From the NCBI RefSeq assembly GCF_030815145.1, contig NZ_JAUSWJ010000001.1, forward strand, positions 4,020,501-4,084,500: a stretch of 64,000 nt of DNA. The letters are read 5' to 3'. The stretch is from Kaistia geumhonensis (GTDB taxonomy: Bacteria; Pseudomonadota; Alphaproteobacteria; Rhizobiales; Kaistiaceae). Below, one piece after another: positions 35,470 to 44,401 of this stretch. Made by a program: the position numbers and the translations under genes. Each line of letters begins with the position of its first letter. The first letter of the stretch is position 1. Below the pieces are notes generated by a model. The model ran no database searches. It was not told where the DNA came from and saw nothing but the letters and a program-made list of their open reading frames with translations.

Positions 35470-35970
35470 ATGATGATCGACAGTTTCACCGTCCAGGCCG
35501 AGCGGCCTGAGCATGCGGATGCCATCGAGGCCCTGCACGAGGCCTCGTTCGGCCCCGGCCGCTTCGCCCGCGCCGCCTCGCTGCTGCGCGAGGGCGTTCC
35601 CCACGATCCGGCTCTCTCCTTCGTCGCGACGGCGGGGCTCCAGCTCATCGGCTCGGTGCGGCTGACGCCGATCGTCATCGGCGATCGCCCCGCGATCCTG
35701 CTCGGACCGCTGGCGGTGGTCGAGGGCTGGAAGGGGCGCGGCGCCGGAAAATCGCTGATGCGCACCGCGCTCGCTGCCGCCGCGGAGGCCGGCCATTCCG
35801 TCGTGCTGCTGGTCGGCGACGAGCCCTATTATGGCCCGTTCGGCTTCGTGCGGCTGGAGCCCTACCGGATCACGTTGCCGGCTCCCGCCGATCCGGCCCG
35901 CGTCCTCGTCTGTCCGCTCGCGGACGGTGCGCTGGACGGGCTCGGCGGCGCGGCACGGCGGGCCGCCTGA
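35470..35970 (+). CDS. GNAT-family N-acetyltransferase
   Basis: Acetyl-CoA-dependent acetyltransferase of 166 residues (YhbS-like). The acetyl-CoA-binding segment LLGPLAVVEGWKGRGAGKSL (about residues 72-91) has the R/Q-x-x-G-x-G pattern, and DEPYYGPFGF is typical of this branch. ATG 35470 is chosen; a GTG at 35455 would add five residues, and neither has a clear ribosome site. The 214-base gap upstream shows no convincing signal. Substrate unknown. Confidence 0.8.
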   Translation: MMIDSFTVQAERPEHADAIEALHEASFGPGRFARAASLLREGVPHDPALSFVATAGLQLIGSVRLTPIVIGDRPAILLGPLAVVEGWKGRGAGKSLMRTALAAAAEAGHSVVLLVGDEPYYGPFGFVRLEPYRITLPAPADPARVLVCPLADGALDGLGGAARRAA

Positions 35971-38049
35971 TCAGCGGCCCTCGCGATACCAGGTGGCGGC
36001 TGCGAGGCCGAGAAGGATCGCAAGGCCGAGGAAGCCCGAGAAGAGCGGCAGGCGCTCGACGCCGGTGAGCAGCGAAGCTTCCGTCATGCGCACGCCGATC
36101 CAGTCGCGGCCGGAAACGGTGCGGCCGGAATGGACGGGCACGATGCGCGGCACGTCGGGCGTCCCGGCGGTCGTCTCCATGCGCGCGATGCGGCCGCCCG
36201 AGGCGTCGATGACCGGCTGAAGCTTTCCGAAGGTCGAGCGCACATCCTGGAACTCGCGCGGATTTGCGGGACCGACCAGCGCGAAGGCGCGCCGCTCGCC
36301 ATCCTCGACCCGCCAGAGGCCGATCTCGTTCGCCGGGATCTCGGCGCGGAAACGACCCGGCCCGTCGGGGGCGAGCGTCGCAGTGCTGCGGGCGCCCGAC
36401 GGCGCGATCACCGTCACCGGATCGATGGCGTCGCGCATGGTCTGGCGCTCGATGGTGACCGTCGCGCCCTTGGCGCTGGCCCGCAGCGCCTCCTCCTCGA
36501 GGTCGGGCTCCTTCATCAGCCAGTGGGCGAGGCGGCGCAGCAGGTCGACATGCGGGCCGCCACCCTCGAAATTGCGCGCCCAGAGCCAGACCTGGTCCGA
36601 GAGCAGCAGCGCGACGCGCCCCTTGTCCTCGCGCTCCAGCACGAGCAGTGGCTCGCCATCGGCGCCCTTCATCACGACCTCGCCGCCCGGCTGGTCGGTC
36701 TCGATCTGGCGGAACCAGCGGCTCCAGTGCGGCGGGCTGCTGTCGCCCCCTTCGAGGCCGCGCGTCACGGGGTGGCGCTTGCCGAGATCGGTGACCTCGG
36801 GGAAGAAGGGCTTCTCGATCACCCGGCCGGTCGGTGCGGCGGGCAGGACATCGGCGAGCGGCGTCGTGTAGAGGCTGGCCTCGGAGGCATAGTCCGGCCC
36901 CGAGGCGACGAGCAGCGCGCCGCCATTGCGCACATATTGCGCGATGTTGTCGAAGTAGAGGATCGGCAGCACGCCCTGCTGCGCATAGCGATCGAAGATG
37001 ATCAGGTCGAACTGGTTGATCTTGACCGAGAACAGCTCGCGCGTCGGGAAGGCGATCAGCGACAATTCGTCGATCGGCGTGCCGTCCTGCTTCTCCGGCG
37101 GGCGCAGGATGGTGAAATGGACGAGATCGACCGAGGCGTCGGATTTGAGGAGGTTGCGCCAGATGCGCTCGCCGGCATGCGGCTCGCCCGAGACGAGCAG
37201 GACGCGGAGATTCTCGCGGATGCCGTCGATCACGACCGCGGCGCGGTTGTTGACGGTCGTCAGCTCGTCCGCCAGCGGCTCGGCCTCGAACTCGTAGATG
37301 TTCTGCCCGGCATGGGCGATCTCGATCTCGAAGCGGTTGTCGACGCCGGGCGTCACGATCTCGGTGGCGATCGGGTCGCCGTCGCGCGAGATGGTGACCT
37401 TCACCGGACCCGACTGCGCCGGTCCGCTGTCGTCGACGCTGTAGGTGATCGTCTGCTTCTCGCCGACGATGCCGAAGCGCGGCGCCTGGCGGATGACGAG
37501 GCGGCGGTCGATCTCGTCGTCGCGCCCCGAGACGAGCGCGTGAAGCGGCGCGCTGCCGAGCACTTCCGACGGATTGGCCGGCACATCGTGCACCTCGCCG
37601 TCGGTGAGCATGACGACGGCGCCGATCCGCTCGGGCGCGACATCGGCGAGTTCGGCCGAGACGGCCTTGAACAGCTCGGTGCCGTCGACCGGCGCGCCGT
37701 TGGCGGTCGGGCCGACCTCGACGGTGCGCAATTCGATGTCGCGCAGATCACCGAAGCGCCTGGCCAGAGCCTCCCGCATGCGCTCGGTCGCGGCCGCGCG
37801 GTCCGAAAAGGACTGGCTGGCGCTCTTGTCGACCACCATCGCGACCACTGTTGGCAGCGCCTGGCGCTGTTCGTCGAGGAGCACCGGGCCGAGAAGGGCG
37901 AAGACGAGCGCGGCCAGCGCGGCAAGCCGCAGAAGGGCGCCGCGCGTCCGGCGCAGCACGAGCGGCGCGATGGCGGCGAGACCGAGGATGCCGAGCGTGG
38001 CGATCAGCCAGAGCGGCAGCAGCGGCGCGAAGGTGAGCGACCAGTTCAC
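35971..38049 (-). CDS. Membrane-anchored VWA-like / glutamine-amidotransferase-like protein
   Basis: Protein of 692 residues, last gene of the MoxR operon. Two N-terminal helices (about 10-60) lead to a von Willebrand A-like domain with the metal site DKSASQS (DxSxS) and VVMLTDGEVHD. A middle part resembles a class I glutamine-amidotransferase fold (LRVLLVSGEPHAGERIWRNLL; GGALLVASGPDYASE). A final helix (LFSGFLGLAILLGLAAATWY) anchors the C-terminus. The start overlaps the stop of the DUF4159 gene by four bases. Such operons are widespread but their function is still unclear. Confidence 0.78.
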   Translation of the reverse strand: MNWSLTFAPLLPLWLIATLGILGLAAIAPLVLRRTRGALLRLAALAALVFALLGPVLLDEQRQALPTVVAMVVDKSASQSFSDRAAATERMREALARRFGDLRDIELRTVEVGPTANGAPVDGTELFKAVSAELADVAPERIGAVVMLTDGEVHDVPANPSEVLGSAPLHALVSGRDDEIDRRLVIRQAPRFGIVGEKQTITYSVDDSGPAQSGPVKVTISRDGDPIATEIVTPGVDNRFEIEIAHAGQNIYEFEAEPLADELTTVNNRAAVVIDGIRENLRVLLVSGEPHAGERIWRNLLKSDASVDLVHFTILRPPEKQDGTPIDELSLIAFPTRELFSVKINQFDLIIFDRYAQQGVLPILYFDNIAQYVRNGGALLVASGPDYASEASLYTTPLADVLPAAPTGRVIEKPFFPEVTDLGKRHPVTRGLEGGDSSPPHWSRWFRQIETDQPGGEVVMKGADGEPLLVLEREDKGRVALLLSDQVWLWARNFEGGGPHVDLLRRLAHWLMKEPDLEEEALRASAKGATVTIERQTMRDAIDPVTVIAPSGARSTATLAPDGPGRFRAEIPANEIGLWRVEDGERRAFALVGPANPREFQDVRSTFGKLQPVIDASGGRIARMETTAGTPDVPRIVPVHSGRTVSGRDWIGVRMTEASLLTGVERLPLFSGFLGLAILLGLAAATWYREGR

Positions 38050-40865
38050 TGACCGAGCCTCTCGAGCAGCGCCGGGACATGCACCTGGTCGGCCTTGTAG
38101 TTGCCCGTCAGCGTGTACATCACGATGTTGATGCCGGTCCGGTAGGCCATCTCGCGCTGGCGCGGATCGGGCGGGACGGTGGGATAGAGAAAGCGCCCGT
38201 CGGGATCGGTCGCCCAGGCTCCGGCGAGATCGTTGGCGGTGATCAGGATCGAGGAAACGCCGTCGCCCGGCCGAACCGGCCTGTCGCCGGCCGCCTCGTC
38301 ATCGACGGCCGAGGTCTCGACCCAGAGCGGGCTGCCGGAATAGCGGCCGGGATAATCGGCGAGCAGGTAGAAGGCCTTGGTCAGCACATGGTTGCTCGGC
38401 ACCGGCTCGAGCGGCGGGATGTCGAGGCCGGTGAGCATCGCCCGCAGCCGCTCCGCCTCCGGCGTCCCGGCGAAGCCGTCGCTGCCGGGCGGCCGGTCGA
38501 GCTCGTCGCGGGTGTCGAAGAGGATCGTGCCGCCCTGCTTCATATAGGCGTCGATGCGGGCAAGCGTCTCGGAGCTCGGCATCGGCGAGGACGCATCGAT
38601 CGGCCAGTAGAGCAGCGGGAAAAAGGAAAGATCGTCCTTGGCGACATCGACGCCGATCGGATCGCTCGGCTCCAGCGCCGTGCGATTGGCGAGCTCGCGC
38701 GAGAGACCGGCGAGGCCCTCGCGGCTCACCTCGTCGATCGACGCGTTGCCGGTGACGACATAGGCGAGCCGCGTCGCGTTGACGGCGTCCATCGCGAACT
38801 GGTCCGACGCCGCATCGGCATGGGCGGGCCGCGGCGCCAGCGCCGCGATCAGCGCCAGCGCGAGGACGGCCACGGGTGCCGCGCGGCGAAGGCGCAGGCC
38901 GCCATTCAGCCAGAGCACGGCGAGCGCATCGGCGACGAGACAGGCGAGCGCGACGACGAGCAGCCAGGGCGAGAGATCGGTCGGCGCCGTCGTCGGATAG
39001 GCGGCGACGCTGGCGCCGTTCACGAGCTTCGCGTCGAAGGGCGGCAGCGTCGCATCGGCGCCGAGGAGGTTCACGGCGCGGAAGGCGTCGTCATTGCCGT
39101 AGAGCCCCGGCGGATGCTCGCGGGTCGGCGCGACGCCCTCGGCCGCGGCCGGCAGCGGGCGCGCCAGCGGATCGGCGGTCACGGTGCGGCCGAAACCGTC
39201 CAGCAGACGCCAGGGCGGCAGCATGACGCCGCCGGCCGTGCCCTCGACGGCGCCGGCCTTCGCCGCGGTGGCGGGAACGGCGGAGAAGGCCGCGATCCGG
39301 CGCAGCATGTCGACGAAGCTCCCCGAAAGCGGCAGGTTGGACCAGCTCGTATCGGCGGTGACGTGGAAGAGCACCAGCCAACCCTTGCCGAGCCGGGCGC
39401 CGGTGACGAGCGGCGTGCCGTCGGCGAGCGCCGCCCAGGTGCGGGCCTGGAGGTTCGCGTCGGGCTCGGCGAGCACCTGCCGGCTGACCGTCACGTCGCC
39501 CGGAACCGCCATGCCGGCGAAGGGGCCGCCCGGCGCAAAGGAGGCCAGCGGCTGCGGGCTCGACCAGGACAGGCTTCCGCCAAGGGTTCGCCCGCCTTCG
39601 CGAAGGCGCACGGGAACGAGCGTGTTCTCGCCCGCCGTCGCGGCGGCGAGGCGCGGGCCGGCGAAGCGCAGCAGCGTGCCGCCGTCCTCGACCCATTTCG
39701 AAAGCCGCTCCTCGATCTCGGGCGTCAGCGTGCCGATATCGGCCAGCACGATCACCGCCGCGCCACCGTCGATGAGCTGCGGGATCGCGGTCGCGGCATT
39801 GGCGTCGCCGGCATTGATGACGTCGGCGAAGGGCTGCACGGCGCGGGTCAGGTAGTAGCGCGGCGAGAGCAGCGGCTGGGCGTTGCTGTCGTTCGAGCCG
39901 CCCGACACGATGCCGATGCGGCGGCGCTTGAAGCGGTCGTCCAGAAGCTGCACCGCGCCGGCATTGGCGCTGCCGGCGATCTCGACGCGCACGATCTCGT
40001 TGCGCAGTTCGGTCGGAAGGTCGAAGACCGCCTCGGCCTTGGTCTCGCCCGCCTTGAAGGCGAAGGGCGCGACGCCGACCGAACGGCCCTTCAGATCGCG
40101 GGCCTCGATCAGGCCGGCGTCGACGAGCCGGCCGTCGCTGCGGACGACCGAGAGGGTCAGCGCGTCCGAGCCGGCGGCAGGCGGCAGCAGGCCTTCCAGC
40201 GTGGTCCCGTCGCCGTCATAGAGGCCGACCGGCGCCTTCACGCTCTCGTTGAGGAACCGCGCGAAGGCCTCGGCATCGTCGCCGCCGAGCCCGCTCGCGA
40301 GCCAGGCGACGCCGCCGAACGGCCGCGCGGCGACGGCGGGAGCCATGGCGGCGGCGATCGCGGTGCGATCTGCGGGATAGGGGCGCGGCTGCAGCGCATC
40401 GATCCGGGCGATGGCGGTGGCGGCATCCGACGGGGCGTATTCCTGCGCCGGCGCCTCAGCCGTGGCGACGAGCGTCACGGGACGACCGCTCCGCTCGGCG
40501 AGTGCGACGATGCGCTTGGCCGTCTCGACGCGGGCTGGCCAGTTGCGCGCCGCCGCCCAGTCATTGTCGAGCACGACGAGCAGCGGGCCGTCGCCCGGCG
40601 CGGTCTCGCCGGCCGGCCGCCAGACCGGTCCCGCCAGCGCCAGGATGATCAGCGCCGCGAGCAGGAGGCGGAGCGCGGTGAGCCACCAGGGGCTGCGCGC
40701 CGGCTGCTCGTCCTTCGGCACGATCTCGGCGAGGATGCGCGTCGGCGGGAAGGTTTCGATGCGCGGGCGCGGCGGCGTCAGCTTCAACAGCCACCAGATG
40801 GCCGGCAGCAGGACGAGCGCCGAAAGGACGAGGGGTGTCGCGAAGGCGAGGGGAAGGCCGCCCAT
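38046..40865 (-). CDS. BatA / DUF4159 domain membrane protein
   Basis: Large protein of 939 residues. The N-terminus is a BatA-type membrane domain (LPLAFATPLVLSALVLLPAIWWLLKL, then a second helix LLLAALIILALAGPVW). A long periplasmic or cytoplasmic middle region follows. About residues 640-690 hold further helices. The C-terminal 200 residues are DUF4159 (FFPLLYWPIDASSPMPS; GGTILFDTRDE; SNHVLTKAFYLL; YRTGINIVMYTLTGNYKADQ). It sits between the DUF58 and VWA-like genes with overlapping starts and stops, which shows one transcript. Confidence 0.85.
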   Translation of the reverse strand: MGGLPLAFATPLVLSALVLLPAIWWLLKLTPPRPRIETFPPTRILAEIVPKDEQPARSPWWLTALRLLLAALIILALAGPVWRPAGETAPGDGPLLVVLDNDWAAARNWPARVETAKRIVALAERSGRPVTLVATAEAPAQEYAPSDAATAIARIDALQPRPYPADRTAIAAAMAPAVAARPFGGVAWLASGLGGDDAEAFARFLNESVKAPVGLYDGDGTTLEGLLPPAAGSDALTLSVVRSDGRLVDAGLIEARDLKGRSVGVAPFAFKAGETKAEAVFDLPTELRNEIVRVEIAGSANAGAVQLLDDRFKRRRIGIVSGGSNDSNAQPLLSPRYYLTRAVQPFADVINAGDANAATAIPQLIDGGAAVIVLADIGTLTPEIEERLSKWVEDGGTLLRFAGPRLAAATAGENTLVPVRLREGGRTLGGSLSWSSPQPLASFAPGGPFAGMAVPGDVTVSRQVLAEPDANLQARTWAALADGTPLVTGARLGKGWLVLFHVTADTSWSNLPLSGSFVDMLRRIAAFSAVPATAAKAGAVEGTAGGVMLPPWRLLDGFGRTVTADPLARPLPAAAEGVAPTREHPPGLYGNDDAFRAVNLLGADATLPPFDAKLVNGASVAAYPTTAPTDLSPWLLVVALACLVADALAVLWLNGGLRLRRAAPVAVLALALIAALAPRPAHADAASDQFAMDAVNATRLAYVVTGNASIDEVSREGLAGLSRELANRTALEPSDPIGVDVAKDDLSFFPLLYWPIDASSPMPSSETLARIDAYMKQGGTILFDTRDELDRPPGSDGFAGTPEAERLRAMLTGLDIPPLEPVPSNHVLTKAFYLLADYPGRYSGSPLWVETSAVDDEAAGDRPVRPGDGVSSILITANDLAGAWATDPDGRFLYPTVPPDPRQREMAYRTGINIVMYTLTGNYKADQVHVPALLERLGQ

Positions 40866-41782
40866 CAGATCGCGCCTCCGGCGAGGCTGCGATCGGAGAG
40901 CCGGGCATGGAGGGCCAGCAGAGGTTCGGTCGCCGGACGGTCGGTGCGGTGGACGAGATAGCTCCAGCCGAGGCGTCGGCAGGTGGAGGCGAGATGATCG
41001 CGCCGGGCCGCGAGATGGCGGCGATAATCATCCGCGATCTGCTCGGCGCGGCCGGCGACATAGACCGTTCCGCTTTCCGGATCGCGGAACTCGGCCCGGC
41101 CGGCATAGGGGAAGGTCTCCTCGACCGGGTCGCGGATCTCGATCAGATGCACGGTCGCGCCGGCGCGGGCGCAGTCGGCGAGCTTGGCGTCGATCTCGCC
41201 GAGCGGATCGAGAAGATCGCCGATCATCACGAGATCGGCGAAGCGCGTGAGGCGGCGGGTGTCGGGCAGTCCGACGGAATCGCGACCGCGATGCAGCAGC
41301 GTCTCGGCGAGCCGTTCGGCTGCGTTTCGCGCCAGCACCGGGTCGGAGAGGCCGATGAGGCCGATGCGCTCGCCGGCGCCGGCCAGAAGCTCGGCGACCG
41401 CCAGCAGCAGAACCACGGCGCGGTCGCGCTTCGAGGCGGTGGCGAGAGGCGAGCGGAACTCCATGGAGCGCGACAGATCGGCGGCGAGCCAGATCGTATG
41501 GGCGGCTTCCCACTCCCGCTCTCGGACATAGAGATGATCGTCGCGCGCCGAGCGCCGCCAGTCGATCCGGCCGGGCGCCTCGCCGGCGAGGAAGGGCCGG
41601 AACTGCCAGAAGGTCTCACCGGGGCCCGCGCGCCGCCGTCCGTGCCATCCCGCGAGGACGGTGGTCGCGATGCGCCGTGCCTCGACCAGTAGGCCGGGGA
41701 GGCTGTCCGCGAGCGTCTTCGCCTCGGCGAGGGGGCGATCCGCGCCGGGAGGGGAGGGGGCGGGAGAGGCCGCTTCCGTCAC
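40865..41782 (-). CDS. DUF58 domain protein
   Basis: VWA-like protein of 305 residues found next to MoxR ATPases. The DUF58 hallmark is GRIDWRRSARDDHLYVRE (about residues 72-89), and a DxSxS-like metal site ADLSRSMEF follows. Members are thought to be clients of the MoxR chaperone and to take part in assembling metal or envelope complexes. The start lies five bases after the MoxR stop and its stop overlaps the DUF4159 start. Confidence 0.88.
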   Translation of the reverse strand: MTEAASPAPSPPGADRPLAEAKTLADSLPGLLVEARRIATTVLAGWHGRRRAGPGETFWQFRPFLAGEAPGRIDWRRSARDDHLYVREREWEAAHTIWLAADLSRSMEFRSPLATASKRDRAVVLLLAVAELLAGAGERIGLIGLSDPVLARNAAERLAETLLHRGRDSVGLPDTRRLTRFADLVMIGDLLDPLGEIDAKLADCARAGATVHLIEIRDPVEETFPYAGRAEFRDPESGTVYVAGRAEQIADDYRRHLAARRDHLASTCRRLGWSYLVHRTDRPATEPLLALHARLSDRSLAGGAI

Positions 41783-41786
41783 GCCG

Positions 41787-42803
41787 TCAACCGATCCGTG
41801 CCTTGAGGCGTCCGATCACCCCCCGCACCGTTTCGCCATCGGCGCGCGCGGCGAAGGAAAGGCTCATGCGATGCTGAAGCACCGGCTCCGCCAGCGCCAG
41901 CACGTCGTCGATCGACGGCGCATAGCGCCCGTCGATGAGCGCCCGGGCGCGCACCGCGAGCATCAGGGCCTGGCTGGCGCGCGGGCCGGGGCCCCAGGCG
42001 ATGGCTTCGGCCAGCTTGCGATCGCCGGCCGCGCCGGGGCGGGCCGAGCGCACGAGTTCGAGGATCGCCTCGACGACGCTCTCGCCCACCGGAAGGCGGC
42101 GCACCAGCTGCTGGAGCGCGCGAAGCCCGGCGGCATCCATGACCCGCGTCGCGGTGGCATCGCCGGAACCCGTCGTCTCGAACAGCATGCGCCGCTCGGC
42201 CTCGATGTCGGGATAGAGCACGTCGATCTGCAGCATGAAGCGGTCGAGCTGCGCCTCGGGGAGCGGGTAGGTGCCTTCCTGCTCCAGCGGATTCTGCGTG
42301 GCGAGGACATGGAACGGCGCCGGCAGGTCGTAGCGCTGGCCGGCGATGGTGACGTGATACTCCTGCATCGCCTGCAGCAGCGCGGACTGCGTGCGCGGGC
42401 TGGCGCGGTTGATCTCGTCCGCCATCAGGAGCTGCGCGAAGATCGGTCCCTTCACGAATCGGAACGCGCGGCGACCTTCCGCGTCCTGGTCCATCACCTC
42501 GGAGCCGAGGATGTCGGAGGGCATCAGGTCCGGCGTGAACTGCACGCGGCGTTCGTCGAGCCCGAGCACGGTGCCGAGGGTCTCGACAAGCTTGGTCTTG
42601 GCAAGGCCGGGCACGCCGACGAGGAGGCCGTGGCCGCCGGACAGCAGCGTCACGAGCACGCGCTCGATCACCTGTTCCTGGCCATAGATGAGCTGGCCGA
42701 TGGCGGCGCGAGCCGAGCCGATCGTCACCACCGCGGCATCGGCCTCGGCGACCAGCGATTGCGGGTCGGCCGCGGCGAGGGATGTCTGATTGAACGCGCT
42801 CAT
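41787..42803 (-). CDS. MoxR-family AAA+ ATPase
   Basis: Chaperone-like AAA+ ATPase of 338 residues. Walker A is GVPGLAKTKLVETLG (about residues 52-66), Walker B LLMADEINRASPRTQSALL (about 110), sensor ATQNPLEQEGTYPLPEAQLD, and the lid domain ends with VLQHRMSLSFAARADG. ATG 42803 (MSAFNQT) is used; the open frame further upstream is unconserved. It heads the four-gene operon and is divergent from the DUF1285 gene. It probably uses ATP to remodel the VWA-type proteins encoded next. Confidence 0.9.
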   Translation of the reverse strand: MSAFNQTSLAAADPQSLVAEADAAVVTIGSARAAIGQLIYGQEQVIERVLVTLLSGGHGLLVGVPGLAKTKLVETLGTVLGLDERRVQFTPDLMPSDILGSEVMDQDAEGRRAFRFVKGPIFAQLLMADEINRASPRTQSALLQAMQEYHVTIAGQRYDLPAPFHVLATQNPLEQEGTYPLPEAQLDRFMLQIDVLYPDIEAERRMLFETTGSGDATATRVMDAAGLRALQQLVRRLPVGESVVEAILELVRSARPGAAGDRKLAEAIAWGPGPRASQALMLAVRARALIDGRYAPSIDDVLALAEPVLQHRMSLSFAARADGETVRGVIGRLKARIG

Positions 42804-42918
42804 GTCGGCCCATATAGTTTCAGGGGACGGATCGGCGAGATGTTTCAGCCGCGCCGCTCCTTCATCTTGGCAGATCGGACCGGCGGCGCCAGTCGCCGGG
42901 CCACGGATTTCCTCAGGC

Positions 42919-43503
42919 ATGGCAAGGTCAAAGCAAGGCGAAACGAAGGCCGCGACGAAAGGCGGTCCGCCGCAGGACCTCGCCGAACGGATCGCAGGCT
43001 CGCTGCCGCCCTTCCGCCCGGCGCCGGTCGCGCTGTGGAATCCACCCCTGTCGGGCTCCATCGATATCCGCATCGACCGCGAGGGCCGCTGGCATCACGA
43101 GGGCGAGCCGATCCTGCGCGAAGGGCTCGTCCGGCTCTTCGCCAGCGTTCTGCGGCGCGAGGCCGATGGCAGCTATGTGCTGGTCACGCCGGTGGAAAAA
43201 TACGTGATCGAGGTCGTGGACGTGCCGTTTCTGGCCGTCGACCTCCGTGCGGCTGCCGATCCCCCGGTGCTGGTCTTCGTCACCAATCTCGGCGAGGAGG
43301 TGCCGCTCGACAGCGAGCATCCGCTCAGGATCGACGACGCGGACAAGGGCGCCTTCATGCCCTATGTGACCGTTCGGCCCGGCCTCGAGGCGCGGCTGAC
43401 GCGCGCGGTCGCCGAGGATCTCGCCGGCCATGCGGTCGCGAAGGGCGATCGGCTCGTCGTCGAATCGGCCGGTCAATTCTTCGTCATCGGACCGCTGCCA
43501 TGA
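42919..43503 (+). CDS. DUF1285 family protein
   Basis: Soluble protein of 194 residues with the DUF1285 pattern: PALWNPPLSGSIDIRIDREGRWHHEGEPI is represented here by SGSIDIRIDREGRW and LFASVLRREADG. VTPVEKYVIEVVDVPFLAVD and MPYVTVRPGLEARLTRAV follow. ATG 42919 (MARSKQGE) is chosen. The stop overlaps the Nudix start by four bases. Function unknown; the gene is conserved at this place opposite moxR in Hyphomicrobiales. Confidence 0.85.
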   Translation: MARSKQGETKAATKGGPPQDLAERIAGSLPPFRPAPVALWNPPLSGSIDIRIDREGRWHHEGEPILREGLVRLFASVLRREADGSYVLVTPVEKYVIEVVDVPFLAVDLRAAADPPVLVFVTNLGEEVPLDSEHPLRIDDADKGAFMPYVTVRPGLEARLTRAVAEDLAGHAVAKGDRLVVESAGQFFVIGPLP

Positions 43504-44135
43504 CGATCCTGGCCGACGACGATCGATTCCTGCCCGACCGGGTCTTTGCCGTGGCGAAGCGGCGGCTGCTGCCCGTCTCGGAGGCGGAGGGGGGCGCGAG
43601 CGAGCCGGTCATCAATGCCGACTTCAAGCCGCCGCGAGGCTTCCGGGCGCGGCCGGCGGCGGTGCTGATCCCGATCGTCGCCCGCGATCACCCGACGGTC
43701 CTGATGACGCGGCGCACGGCGCGGCTGCGCCAGCATGCCGGGCAGATCGCCTTTCCCGGCGGCGCCGTCGACCCCGGGGATGCCGATGCGGCCGCCGCCG
43801 CCCTTCGCGAAGCCGAAGAGGAGATCGGCCTCGATCCGCGCCTCGTGCAGCCGCTCGGCCGGCTCGGCCCCTATATCGCCGGCACGGGCTATCACATCAC
43901 GCCGGTCGTGGCGCGCGTCGAGCCCTCGTTCCGGCTCCTCCTCAACCCGGATGAGGTCGAGTCGGCCTTCGAGGTGCCGCTCTCGTTCCTCATGACCCCT
44001 GAGAACCACCGGCAGGGCAGCCGCGAATGGGACGGCACCCGGCATTTCTTTTACGAAATGCCGTATGACGAGCACTATATCTGGGGGATCACGGCCGGGA
44101 TCATCCGCGGCCTCTATGAACGGCTCTTTGCCTGA
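43500..44135 (+). CDS. CoA-type Nudix pyrophosphatase
   Basis: Nudix hydrolase of 211 residues of the CoA pyrophosphatase (YeaB/NudL) type. The CoA-specific segment VLMTRRTARLRQHAGQIAFP precedes GGAVDPGDAD and the Nudix helix AAALREAEEEIGLDP. It probably splits CoA or acyl-CoA to phosphopantetheine and 3',5'-ADP. It is coupled to DUF1285 by ATGA and followed two bases later by the DUF6111 gene. Confidence 0.88.
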   Translation: MTILADDDRFLPDRVFAVAKRRLLPVSEAEGGASEPVINADFKPPRGFRARPAAVLIPIVARDHPTVLMTRRTARLRQHAGQIAFPGGAVDPGDADAAAAALREAEEEIGLDPRLVQPLGRLGPYIAGTGYHITPVVARVEPSFRLLLNPDEVESAFEVPLSFLMTPENHRQGSREWDGTRHFFYEMPYDEHYIWGITAGIIRGLYERLFA

Positions 44136-44137
44136 CC

Positions 44138-44401
44138 ATGGTTCGGTTCCTCGCCTTCACGTTTCTCTTCTTCCTGCTTCCCTTCGCGCTCTACGCGGCG
44201 TGGCGCTTCTTCAAGGCCGGCGTCAGGCCGGGCGAGGAGCGCTGGCCGATGATCGTGTGGTTGCGGCTCGCCGTTGTCGGAATCGTTGCAATGCTCGCCT
44301 CGCTCCTGGTCATCCTCGCCTATCCCGCCGATGAAGCGGGCGGCATCTACCGGCCCGCGCATATGGAGAACGGGAAGATCGTGCCGGGCCGGTTCGAATG
44401 A
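44138..44401 (+). CDS. DUF6111 family small membrane protein
   Basis: Protein of 87 residues with two transmembrane helices (FLAFTFLFFLLPFALYAAWR and LRLAVVGIVAMLASLLVILA) and a short tail IYRPAHMENGKIVPGRFE. This matches the DUF6111 pattern of alphaproteobacteria. Its stop overlaps the cca start by four bases, so it is translated with the tRNA enzyme. Function unknown. Confidence 0.8.
   Translation: MVRFLAFTFLFFLLPFALYAAWRFFKAGVRPGEERWPMIVWLRLAVVGIVAMLASLLVILAYPADEAGGIYRPAHMENGKIVPGRFE

Noticed and set aside
38079-40961. Open frame of 960 codons on the plus strand across the DUF4159 gene
   Set aside because: The opposite strand encodes recognisable BatA and DUF4159 domains; this frame has no domain and arises from GC-biased codons.
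41661-43503. Plus-strand frame running through moxR and DUF58 into the DUF1285 region
   Set aside because: It is antisense to moxR and in a different frame from DUF1285; the apparent fusion is an artefact of lacking stop codons.
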